Source: Bacteroidales bacterium UBA4347
GTDB taxonomy: Bacteria; Bacteroidota; Bacteroidia; Bacteroidales; P3
Length of the DNA: 9,041 nucleotides
Direction of reading: 5' to 3'
Assembly: GCA_002394185.1 (NCBI GenBank)
Contig: DGTB01000102.1
Location: 1-9,041, forward strand
How positions within the stretch are numbered: the first letter of the stretch is position 1; every line of letters begins with the position of its first letter. Below, one piece after another: positions 1 to 6,895 of this stretch. A model generated the notes under the pieces. That model saw only the letters and a program-made list of their open reading frames with translations, ran no database searches and was not told the origin of the DNA. The position numbers and the translations under genes are program-made.

Positions 1-11
1 CTCCCTACCAA

Positions 12-29
12 CTCCCACCACAGTGGGAG
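12..29. repeat. Small perfect hairpin at left edge
   Basis: CTCCCAC (12-18) pairs with GTGGGAG (23-29) across a 4-nt loop, giving a 7-bp GC-rich stem. No T-run follows directly on the plus strand, so it is a poor intrinsic terminator in that direction. It may be the end of a transcription unit lying to the left of the window. Its role is unassigned. Confidence 0.35.
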
Positions 30-63
30 ATGATAGGTCTATGATAAGGTTAAAATTGGATTT

Positions 64-152
64 TTTAACATCTTTTAATAAAGTTCGACATATCTACGCA
101 TTGTGAAGCATCTTTCATAACAGTTTGGAAATTTTAGTTAAAAGATGTTAAA
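64..152. repeat. 15-bp perfect inverted repeat upstream of the T9SS surface protein gene
   Basis: The left arm TTTAACATCTTTTAA (64-78) is the exact reverse complement of the right arm TTAAAAGATGTTAAA (138-152), with 59 nt between them. A third CATCTTT lies at 109-115, in the same orientation as the left arm. The right arm overlaps a candidate -7 promoter element at 149-156. The repeat itself is seen directly. A role as an operator pair or a long RNA hairpin is inference. Confidence 0.7.
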
Positions 153-156
153 TTCG
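124..156 (+). promoter_or_regulatory. Candidate Bacteroidetes-type promoter for the surface protein gene
   Basis: TTTG at 124-127 could serve as the -33 element and TAAATTCG at 149-156 as the -7 element. The latter differs from the Bacteroides consensus TAnnTTTG at one of its fixed bases. The spacer is 21 nt. Transcription would start near 163, leaving an A/T-rich leader of about 90 nt. The match is imperfect and no other candidate in 1-250 is better. Confidence 0.35.
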
Positions 157-250
157 AGGGGTGTGTAATGTTTTGCGGAAAAACTGGTTATAATGGTGTA
201 TAGAAAGTTTTTTTTAGAGTATTTAAGGAGAAAAAAACGTTATAGAAAAT

Positions 251-3200
251 ATGAATATGAAGAAACGCTTTTTGTTTTTTGTGTTGGCCTTTGGGGCCAT
301 GTCGCTTTCCCTGCATGCGCAGGATACCATCGACACCTTTCCGTGGACGGAAGAATTCGACTACACCTCCGGCACGCTGCCTTCGGGGTGGACGCGTGCT
401 GCCGGTTTCCACAGTGGCAGTTTGGATTACCCCGTTGTGCAGAGCCGGAGGCTGCGGTTCCGCACCACTGCCGACAGCTGCAATTTCCTGGCTACACCGA
501 CCTTCGCAGCGCGTACGGGGTACCTGTTGCTGGAGTTTGATGTCAAAGGTGGCGGCGACAATGTGTTGAGCATTGGAACCGTCCCAACAGCATCGGATAC
601 GGGCCTGTTCTACCCTCAGGTTGAGTTGGCTTTGGGGTCGGAGTATGGCTCTTTGCGACACGTCAGTTTCGCCATCGAGGTGCCGAGCGGACAGAGTTTC
701 TGTCTGGCCTTCAAGGTGAATGCAAACAGTAGTACCTACAATGTCGAGATGGACAATCTGGTGGTCACGGCCTCGCAATGTATGCCTCCTGAGGGGCCCT
801 TTGTTGCCACCAGCGTTGGAGCCAACGATGTGTCGTTGGTTTGGCACAGCGCCAGCGATGGCTTTGGCTTGGGATATATAGTGGCCTACCGCCCAGCGGC
901 CAGCGGGGAGTGGCGGCACCTGCCGCTCACCTCGGACACCTCGGCTGCCATCGGTGGGTTGATTCCAATGACGGAGTATCTTTTCCGCGTCGGTGTCCTT
1001 TGCGAAGACGACACCATTTATCTTGGCACCACGCTTTCGGTCACCACTCCCTGCGGGCCGTATCCCGTTCCCTTCGAGGAAGACTTCGTGCAGGCGCTGA
1101 ACGCCTGCTGGACGGTGGAGTCGGGCATGACACGCAGCAGCAGCGGCTACATGATTTTCGGTAGCGGCACGGGCGGGACGATGCGCCGTCTGGTCACGCC
1201 TGTGATTGGCGCTCCCGTGTCGCAATGGACGGTGCACATCGGCTTCCGAGGCTCGTCGCCCAGCGGCAAGATGGCTGTCGGTGTGGTGGATGCCAACGAC
1301 AGCCTGCTGGCCGTCAGCGATACCCTGACGGGCGCTGAATACTATTCCTACCGAGAGACGCTCTTCCGCACCTATCGTTTCGACAGCCTTGCTGTGGACA
1401 GCTGCCGCCTTGTGGTAATGGGGAAAGCGTTGAATCTCTATTCCATCGAGATTCAAGCCTCAGGATGCCGGCCAGTGGACAGTATCTGGCTTACGGGCGT
1501 GAGCGAACACACGGCCGATATGGAGTGGGCCGGCTTGGATGCCGACGGCTACCGCGTCCTTTGTTCGTCGGCGGACGGCACAGACACCTTCTATGTCAAT
1601 GAGAACTGGATCAGCATCGACAGCCTTCGCCACATGACGACCTATCGCGTGCGGGTTTATCCCGTCTGCGCTGATGGCGACTCTGCCATCTTCTCTCCCG
1701 AGCTTGTGTTTCGTACCCTGCGCGAGGAAGTGACGCTGCCATATGAAGAAGACTTTGAGGCCTGCGAGGCCGACAGCGTGCCCGATGCCTGGATTCCCCT
1801 CGCCTCCAGCATGGTGAACGGACATTCCTACCCCTCGGTTTATTTGGGCAACAATGCCCATGCCGGCAACAAGGCTCTGAAATTCAATGCAACTTCATCA
1901 GAGTCTAACCTTATTGTCACCCCCTTGCTGCCGCGTTCCCCATCGGGCTACAACGTGAGTTTCTGGATGCGAGGGGTTGGCACACTGTATGTGGGTACGG
2001 TGGACAGTATGCTGAGTCCTGGTTCCTTTGTGGCCTGCGACACTATCGAACACAACGTAAGCGTCGGCAACACCTGGATACGGCACGAGATGCAGGTGGG
2101 TGATGCCCAGACCCGCTACGTGGCCTTCCGCTGGGTGTTGTCGGGTTACGTGTGCCTGCTCGACGACCTCGCCATCCATGCTTTCGAACAATGCGCTGTG
2201 CCGCAGGGCGTGCAGGTAGAGCCCTCCTCGGACGGATTCTCCATCGTATGGGATTCCACGGGGGCTGTGGCCTACCAGCTCGGCTTCGGATTGACAGACG
2301 ATTTGCCCTCGGCCACCATCATCACTCTCGACTCCGTTCCGCAGGCTCTCCTCGACACCCTTCGGCCTGATATGCCCTACTACCTATGGTTGCGGAGCAT
2401 CTGTGCGGAGGGCGACACCTCGGCGTGGAACTGGCTGGGATACCACCGTACCGCCTGCCTGCCCATGGGCATACCCTACATCGAACGTTTCGACTCCACC
2501 CTTGTCGACGGGCGTCCCGCTTGTTGGCACATCCCGGCCGACAGCATACGGAACGGACTTTTGCTGCGTCGTGTGCGTGTGGAGGAAGGCGGCGCATACG
2601 ACACACGTGGATTGAAACTGGAGGCATCGATCGAGGCTCCTGCCCTCGCCGCCACAGCCCCTGTGCCGCTGCCGGCCGACAGCATCGGAGTGGCTTTCAG
2701 GGCATATATCCCTTCGGCTTTGGAGTTCGTTACGCAGCATCTGCGTGCCGGCGTGACGGCCGACCCTGCGGACACCAACAGCTTCGTGATCTTGGCAGAT
2801 ACCTCGGTGACGGGAGGCGAGTGGATTGAAATGTCGTTCAACACCTTCGACCTGCCCCTTGAGGGCGAAGTGCGTGTGGCTTTCTGGCTGCAGAGGGGCA
2901 CAGCGTGGATAGACAATTTGCGGATTGACTCCGTGCGCTCCGTCCGTCCGGCCTGCGAACCCGCCCGGAACCTGAGGGTAGGGGAGGTGGACTCTTCGTC
3001 GGTGGCCCTCGAGTGGGATGCCACGGGAGACGACTTCGAGGTCGAGGTGATGGATGCCGACGGCAATACGGTTGCCCGGATAGCCACCGACAGCAACGCC
3101 CTCGTGGTGGACAGTCTGTCGCCTTTGACCTACTATGGTTTCCGCCTTCGTGCCGCATGTCCCGGCGACCCCACAGCCTGGACCGAGGCCCTCACCGTGC

Positions 3201-4156
3201 GCACCGCCTGCCCCTCGCCGTATCATGTGCCCTTTGCTGAGGATTTCAGCGATGTGGATAGGGGTTATATACCCGATTGCTGGTATTCGCAAATGGGATG
3301 GGGCACCATGTTGACTGGCGACAGTAGCCTTCGCTGCTCGGTCGACGAGGAGGTTTCTGTCATAGCGACACCGCCTCTCTTGGCCAGCCGCGCCGTCACT
3401 GTGACCCTCCGCTTCAGGATGGGCCGATACAACCCATGGGTGAACGACCCGGCACACTTGCGCATCGGCATCATGCCCGCCAATGGAACAGTTGGAAACA
3501 TGCTTGCCTATGTGGACTCCACCACCATGGTCTTCTTCAACTACGGACCCCTCTGGCATTCGCTGCAGTTCTCCTATACCCCCGATGGCGATGAGTTCCG
3601 TCTGGCCGTTGAGTTGCAAAACGGCGAGTTCGAGGTGGACGATATCAGCATCCAGTATGCTGCGGTCGACACCCTTTGGCGCACTCTCACCCTCGGCGCC
3701 GATGCACCCTCTATGGGCACCGTCTCGGGCGCAGGGCGCTATCCCGACAGTTCGCTTGTCACCATCACGGCATCTCCCTTCGAGGGGTTCCGATTCCTCC
3801 GCTGGAGCGATGGCGACACCAACGCCAGCCGAACGCTCCTTCTGGTGAGCGACAGCGTGCTTGTGGCCCATTTCGGCACGATTCCTGACGTCGGCATCGA
3901 CGACCTCCAGCTCCAGGCCTCCGGCCTCGTCGTCTACCCCAACCCCGCCAGCAGCAGGGTGAGGGTGGAAAGCGACGGGATGAAGGTGGAAAGCGTCGCC
4001 CTCCTGGACCTCAACGGACGGGTTGTGCAGGACTACCGCGGGCTGGCAGGACGCACCTCGGTCACCCTCGATGTCAGCACCCTGCCCGGCGGCGTCTATT
4101 ACCTCCGCATCGGTGGGCCTGACGGTATCGTCGTAAGGAAACTGATAGTGCAATAA
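251..4156 (+). CDS. Large modular cell-surface protein (jelly-roll/FN3 repeats) with T9SS type A sorting domain
   Basis: This 1301-residue protein is exported and probably displayed at the cell surface; no catalytic domain is visible, so adhesion or ligand binding is the likeliest role (inference). A signal peptide covers residues 1-23, with likely cleavage at LHA|QD. Five jelly-roll-like modules, each opening with a motif like VPFEEDF, lie at about 28-175, 270-403, 495-645, 740-895 and 990-1137. They alternate with four fibronectin type III modules at about 177-266, 406-490, 648-735 and 902-985. An InlB-B-like repeat follows at about 1143-1208 (FRFLRWSDGD). The T9SS type A sorting domain spans about 1227-1301, with VVYPNPASSRV, GGVYYLRI and terminal RKLIVQ. 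Each FN3 module carries a recurrent cysteine pair. The start at 251 precedes the signal peptide by two residues, and ATG at 257 is an equally good start. AAGGAG at 225-230 is 20 nt away, too far for a normal Shine-Dalgarno, which Bacteroidota often lack. Long open frames on the opposite strand are shadows. Confidence 0.9.
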   Translation: MNMKKRFLFFVLAFGAMSLSLHAQDTIDTFPWTEEFDYTSGTLPSGWTRAAGFHSGSLDYPVVQSRRLRFRTTADSCNFLATPTFAARTGYLLLEFDVKGGGDNVLSIGTVPTASDTGLFYPQVELALGSEYGSLRHVSFAIEVPSGQSFCLAFKVNANSSTYNVEMDNLVVTASQCMPPEGPFVATSVGANDVSLVWHSASDGFGLGYIVAYRPAASGEWRHLPLTSDTSAAIGGLIPMTEYLFRVGVLCEDDTIYLGTTLSVTTPCGPYPVPFEEDFVQALNACWTVESGMTRSSSGYMIFGSGTGGTMRRLVTPVIGAPVSQWTVHIGFRGSSPSGKMAVGVVDANDSLLAVSDTLTGAEYYSYRETLFRTYRFDSLAVDSCRLVVMGKALNLYSIEIQASGCRPVDSIWLTGVSEHTADMEWAGLDADGYRVLCSSADGTDTFYVNENWISIDSLRHMTTYRVRVYPVCADGDSAIFSPELVFRTLREEVTLPYEEDFEACEADSVPDAWIPLASSMVNGHSYPSVYLGNNAHAGNKALKFNATSSESNLIVTPLLPRSPSGYNVSFWMRGVGTLYVGTVDSMLSPGSFVACDTIEHNVSVGNTWIRHEMQVGDAQTRYVAFRWVLSGYVCLLDDLAIHAFEQCAVPQGVQVEPSSDGFSIVWDSTGAVAYQLGFGLTDDLPSATIITLDSVPQALLDTLRPDMPYYLWLRSICAEGDTSAWNWLGYHRTACLPMGIPYIERFDSTLVDGRPACWHIPADSIRNGLLLRRVRVEEGGAYDTRGLKLEASIEAPALAATAPVPLPADSIGVAFRAYIPSALEFVTQHLRAGVTADPADTNSFVILADTSVTGGEWIEMSFNTFDLPLEGEVRVAFWLQRGTAWIDNLRIDSVRSVRPACEPARNLRVGEVDSSSVALEWDATGDDFEVEVMDADGNTVARIATDSNALVVDSLSPLTYYGFRLRAACPGDPTAWTEALTVRTACPSPYHVPFAEDFSDVDRGYIPDCWYSQMGWGTMLTGDSSLRCSVDEEVSVIATPPLLASRAVTVTLRFRMGRYNPWVNDPAHLRIGIMPANGTVGNMLAYVDSTTMVFFNYGPLWHSLQFSYTPDGDEFRLAVELQNGEFEVDDISIQYAAVDTLWRTLTLGADAPSMGTVSGAGRYPDSSLVTITASPFEGFRFLRWSDGDTNASRTLLLVSDSVLVAHFGTIPDVGIDDLQLQASGLVVYPNPASSRVRVESDGMKVESVALLDLNGRVVQDYRGLAGRTSVTLDVSTLPGGVYYLRIGGPDGIVVRKLIVQ

Positions 4157-4188
4157 AAACAGAACTTGTCCGTTATGTTATAAAAAAT

Positions 4189-4668
4189 ATGGCTGTACTG
4201 GCAACATACAAGGCTCATGTAACCCCGAAGTACGACACCTTTCTGCCTTTCCGCGTGGCAGTTGCGTGCATCGCCGCGGTGGTTTTTATAGGTGGAGCGG
4301 TGCTGACGACCTATCTCAACTGGCGGGTGGAGGTGCTGCTGCTCTATCTTTTTGTGCTGTGCTTCGTTGTCAATGCGGTCGTGTATATCGACACGTACAT
4401 GAAATGGCATTGCACGGAGGAGACCGTGTCGGTGCAGCACGAGATGCTTGTCGTCGAGCGTCGCAAATGCATCTTCGGCCGCCGGAAGGAGATACCGCTG
4501 TCGGCCATCAAAAAAGTTGAGACCTACGACGACGGCGTCGGCCAGCGCTCGGCGACGCTGCGTGTGGTCTATTCCAACACCTCCTATCGCTTCGGACTCT
4601 GCCTCTCCGACGCCGACCGCCAGGCCCTGGGAAGAAAGATCATGGAGCTGGCCGGGCGGTATGTGTGA
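4189..4668 (+). CDS. Two-helix membrane protein with PH-like cytoplasmic domain
   Basis: This 159-residue protein has two hydrophobic helices at about residues 20-42 and 46-67, separated by a short polar turn (NWRVE). A soluble domain of about 85 residues follows (about 76-156). Its order, strand (ETVSVQHEMLVVERR), basic turn (GRRKEIPLSAIKKVE), strands, then a C-terminal helix (DADRQALGRKIMEL), resembles small bacterial PH-like membrane proteins. IPLSAIKKVE in particular is typical of that fold. The orientation is probably a helical hairpin in the inner membrane with the PH-like domain in the cytoplasm. The start lies 32 nt after the surface protein gene, with no terminator or clear promoter between, so co-transcription is plausible. 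No Shine-Dalgarno is evident; the upstream sequence is A-rich. The fold assignment is by pattern only, and the function is unknown. Confidence 0.75.
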   Translation: MAVLATYKAHVTPKYDTFLPFRVAVACIAAVVFIGGAVLTTYLNWRVEVLLLYLFVLCFVVNAVVYIDTYMKWHCTEETVSVQHEMLVVERRKCIFGRRKEIPLSAIKKVETYDDGVGQRSATLRVVYSNTSYRFGLCLSDADRQALGRKIMELAGRYV

Positions 4669-4721
4669 TTTCTTCCGTTCCGGACAATAAAATGACAGAT
4701 ATGCCGTTAATTAAGAAAAAC

Positions 4722-4728
4722 AAGAGGA
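4722..4728 (+). promoter_or_regulatory. Ribosome binding site supporting the start at 4736
   Basis: AAGAGGA lies 7 nt upstream of the ATG. This is a near-match to the Shine-Dalgarno core at normal spacing. It is worth noting because the other plus-strand genes in this window show no comparable site. Confidence 0.5.
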
Positions 4729-4735
4729 AAAAATC

Positions 4736-5323
4736 ATGACTGTAACAGAAGAAGAACTGCAACGAATAGTGGCTGCCGCCGTCAAGGTGGCTTTGAAAGA
4801 AATAAAAGGAGAAGAGGCTGCACAGGAACCCTTGCAACCGGCAGAGCCTGTACAGGTGAGCCAGTTTGGCGAAGCGGAGTTGGACGATGCCATGCGTTTG
4901 ATGCAGAGCAACCGCGGCAAGGGCGATGAGCCTATGGTGGGCATCTTCTGGTACAGCCCTCAGATGGGCGACCTCTTCGGCATCCGTTCCCATCGCATTT
5001 CCGATTACACCAAAGCCAACTCGCGCTCCGAATTCGGCAGCATTTCGTGCTCGGAGATGCATGAGGACGTGTGGAAAAAGGAGTTCCATCGTCAGAAGTA
5101 CAAGAACGGCGGAGTGGGACCTTATACGGGAGCCTACGAGATGGTCCCTCGCGGCCGCATCTTCTACAATCCCGATACCGAGGTGTTTACAATCGCTGTT
5201 GGCTCATGGATAGAGCAGTATCCGCAGGCTGTTCCACTCATCGTCGAAGAATTCAATCTTGGCAATGCTACTTATGTCGTCAAGACTGCCCACCACTGGG
5301 ACATCGGGCAGAAGTGGAATTAG
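4736..5323 (+). CDS. Conserved hypothetical soluble protein with aromatic C-terminal domain
   Basis: This 195-residue protein has no signal peptide or membrane segment and is probably cytoplasmic. The N-terminus (residues 1-28) is a charged amphipathic helix, followed by a Pro/Glu/Gln-rich linker (about 29-42). A compact domain then runs from about 45 to 195. It contains MVGIFWYSP (67-75), a Trp/Lys/His-rich segment (DVWKKEFHRQKYK, 111-123), PRGRIFYNP (138-146), VGSWIEQYPQA (155-165), LIVEEFNL (168-175) and the ending HHWDIGQKWN (186-195). The combination of a short strand, GSWI, a helix and a closing HWDIG resembles small uncharacterised proteins seen in Bacteroidota, but I cannot name the family. 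It lies 67 nt after the PH-like gene and 13 nt before the lipoprotein gene, so it is probably part of the same transcription unit. No function is proposed. Confidence 0.8.
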   Translation: MTVTEEELQRIVAAAVKVALKEIKGEEAAQEPLQPAEPVQVSQFGEAELDDAMRLMQSNRGKGDEPMVGIFWYSPQMGDLFGIRSHRISDYTKANSRSEFGSISCSEMHEDVWKKEFHRQKYKNGGVGPYTGAYEMVPRGRIFYNPDTEVFTIAVGSWIEQYPQAVPLIVEEFNLGNATYVVKTAHHWDIGQKWN

Positions 5324-5336
5324 ACCAAGAAACGCT

Positions 5337-6065
5337 ATGAAACAGATATTGATGATTGTCGCAGCGGTGTTTGCTGTGTCGTGTGCCCATCATGGCGGCG
5401 GTGTGCAGGCCGATGTGGCGCCGGAAGCCTGCGCGATGGACACCCTTTGGGCTGACGACAACTCGTGGTGCGACATACAACAGCCTTTCGTCGAAAACGG
5501 GCGGCGGGTGCTTTACCGTCACACCACGTTCTACGATGGCGACACGCAGGTGATGGACTATGTCTACATCCCCCGAGGCAGCGACGAGCATGCCCGACGG
5601 GTGAAGGAACTCTTCGGCGATACCGGACGGGCTCCCTATGCCGACGACCTCTTTGACAGTTATGGCTTGCCGTGCACACACGTGGACCTTGGCGACCTGC
5701 CGCGCGACTGGTTCGTGGTGATGCGCTACAGGAACACGCCTGTCTTCACGGCCGACTATCCTTATTACCTGCATTTCACCGACAGCACGCTGGTGCATCA
5801 TGGAATGGAAGACTGGGTGGACCATTTGTGCGGTGTGGAGAAGCTGCCTGACGGAGGGTATGCCCTCAAGCTTGAACGCTTCGACTTCGAGCAGGGTCGT
5901 GTCGTGTCCTGTATCGACACTCTGCCGCCCCTCGGGAAGGACCATTGCGTTCATTTCGCAGGGTGGCTGCTCACCACACGTGAGCACCTGAAGGACTTCG
6001 ACCTGATCGACGTGGACAACTGGATAGAACTCGTCGACCCCCTGGCTGGCGATTACCGCTTCTGA
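5337..6065 (+). CDS. Predicted lipoprotein of unknown function
   Basis: This 242-residue protein starts with a short lipoprotein signal peptide: basic Lys2, hydrophobic residues 4-14 and a lipobox-like AVSC with the modified Cys at 16. The -3 Ala is tolerated but not the preferred Leu. The frame is open upstream to 5259, but the start at 5337 is chosen because it places the signal peptide at the N-terminus and falls 13 nt after the previous stop. After the lipidated Cys comes a short Gly/His stretch (AHHGGG), then a mixed alpha/beta domain rich in Asp, Tyr and Trp. The mature part has six further cysteines (32, 45, 113, 165, 192, 204), which could form disulfides in the periplasm. The acidic surface-export signal that follows the Cys in some Bacteroidota lipoproteins is absent, so periplasmic-side retention is somewhat more likely. 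I recognise no family. Confidence 0.78.
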   Translation: MKQILMIVAAVFAVSCAHHGGGVQADVAPEACAMDTLWADDNSWCDIQQPFVENGRRVLYRHTTFYDGDTQVMDYVYIPRGSDEHARRVKELFGDTGRAPYADDLFDSYGLPCTHVDLGDLPRDWFVVMRYRNTPVFTADYPYYLHFTDSTLVHHGMEDWVDHLCGVEKLPDGGYALKLERFDFEQGRVVSCIDTLPPLGKDHCVHFAGWLLTTREHLKDFDLIDVDNWIELVDPLAGDYRF

Positions 6066-6082
6066 ACATCGGCGTCCCGCGT

Positions 6083-6784
6083 TTACCATTCCTCCCCATA
6101 CCAGGCCATCTGCAGGGGTTCCTTGCGGTCGATGACTTCGGCGGGCATGTTCAGTTTCTTTACCTTTGGGCGGAACCCGAATCCTATGCCGCCGCCGATG
6201 TGGGCCGAGGCGGCGGTGCTGCGCGTCTGTTTCGCCAGGGTGGGGATGTCGAGGGCGTCGGAGAGGCCGTTGATGCCGCCCACGCCGGCGTTGAGGGAGA
6301 AGAAGAAACGCTCGTCCACATAGTAGCGCAGACCCAGTTCCAGGCCGCCGCTGAAGCCGTAGCGGTTCATGCTGTAGTCCTTCCCGCCGAAGGCGAAGGC
6401 GTTGTGCAGGATGGCCAGGCCGAGGGTGGCGCCGAACTGCAGTTCGAGGTGCTCATTGAGCATGGCCGAATGGCGGATGACCAACGAGAGGTTGTGGACA
6501 ACGGCGCGCTCGTCGAGGGCCAGGTTGCCGGTGAAGACGTTCGTGTTCTCGTAGCGCAGGCCGTAGTAGGCGTGGTCCCCATGCCGTAGACCGAGGTTGA
6601 AGGCCGAGGTGAGACCCGTATACCCCTCGGTATTGTCCTGCAGGGCCGAGAGGGCGGGGTAGTTAAAGTAGTGGGTGACGTTGAATCCCACCTCGCTCTC
6701 GAGGTGCCACTTGCGCTCCTGCCCGTGGAGCACCATCAACGGTGCTAACATAGTGATGATAATTGCAAATCGTTTCATAAACAT
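6083..6784 (-). CDS. Predicted outer-membrane beta-barrel protein
   Basis: This 233-residue protein has a signal peptide (residues 3-21, MKRFAIIITMLAPLM then VLHG|QE). The mature protein is made of alternating polar/hydrophobic strands rich in Gly and aromatics: WHLESEVGFNVTHYF, TSAFNLGLRHG, HAYYGLRYENTNVF, LELQFGATLGLAILH, RYGFSGGLELGLRYYVD, RFFFSLNAGVGG and AHIGGGIGFGF. This is the pattern of a small barrel with about eight to ten strands, similar to the outer-membrane beta-barrel domains common in Bacteroidota. A charged tail of about 29 residues (205-233) follows the last strand and ends in Trp. Either ATG at 6784 or the one at 6778 could be the start; both precede the signal peptide. The gene converges on the lipoprotein gene with a 17-nt gap and diverges from purM. 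No good promoter match was found upstream on its strand. A porin, an adhesin or a structural barrel are all possible. Confidence 0.8.
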   Translation of the reverse strand: MFMKRFAIIITMLAPLMVLHGQERKWHLESEVGFNVTHYFNYPALSALQDNTEGYTGLTSAFNLGLRHGDHAYYGLRYENTNVFTGNLALDERAVVHNLSLVIRHSAMLNEHLELQFGATLGLAILHNAFAFGGKDYSMNRYGFSGGLELGLRYYVDERFFFSLNAGVGGINGLSDALDIPTLAKQTRSTAASAHIGGGIGFGFRPKVKKLNMPAEVIDRKEPLQMAWYGEEW

Positions 6785-6847
6785 TATTGTTTTTTCGTAT
6801 TATTGACGCACAACAGGCCTAAATCTTACATCCTTGTGAAAGTTTTT

Positions 6848-6878
6848 TTTGCCATTCTGTAAAATGTTCGTATCTTTG
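6848..6878 (+). promoter_or_regulatory. Bacteroidetes sigma-ABfr type promoter for purM
   Basis: TTTG at 6848-6851 (end of a T-run) and TATCTTTG at 6871-6878 match the Bacteroides -33 (TTTG) and -7 (TAnnTTTG) elements, with a 19-nt spacer. Transcription should begin about 5-8 nt downstream of the -7 element, leaving a leader of roughly 10 nt before the ATG at 6896. This is the clearest promoter in the window. It lies in the 111-bp divergent region between the barrel gene and purM. Confidence 0.8.
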
Positions 6879-6895
6879 CAGCCAAATTCGTAACA

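Noticed and set aside
189..194. TATAAT hexamer upstream of the surface protein gene
   Set aside because: No -35 box at suitable spacing, and the primary Bacteroidota sigma factor uses TTTG / TAnnTTTG elements rather than TATAAT.
188..1456. Open frame of 422 codons on the minus strand
   Set aside because: It is antisense to the signal peptide and first modules of the surface protein, and its product has no domain or plausible signal.
2384..4153. Open frame of 589 codons on the minus strand
   Set aside because: It is fully antisense to the T9SS surface protein, which has a coherent signal peptide, domains and sorting signal. The antisense product has no recognisable domain and its openness follows from GC-rich codon bias.
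5259..5336. N-terminal extension of the lipoprotein frame
   Set aside because: It overlaps the end of the preceding gene and would bury the lipoprotein signal peptide; the start at 5337 is far better.
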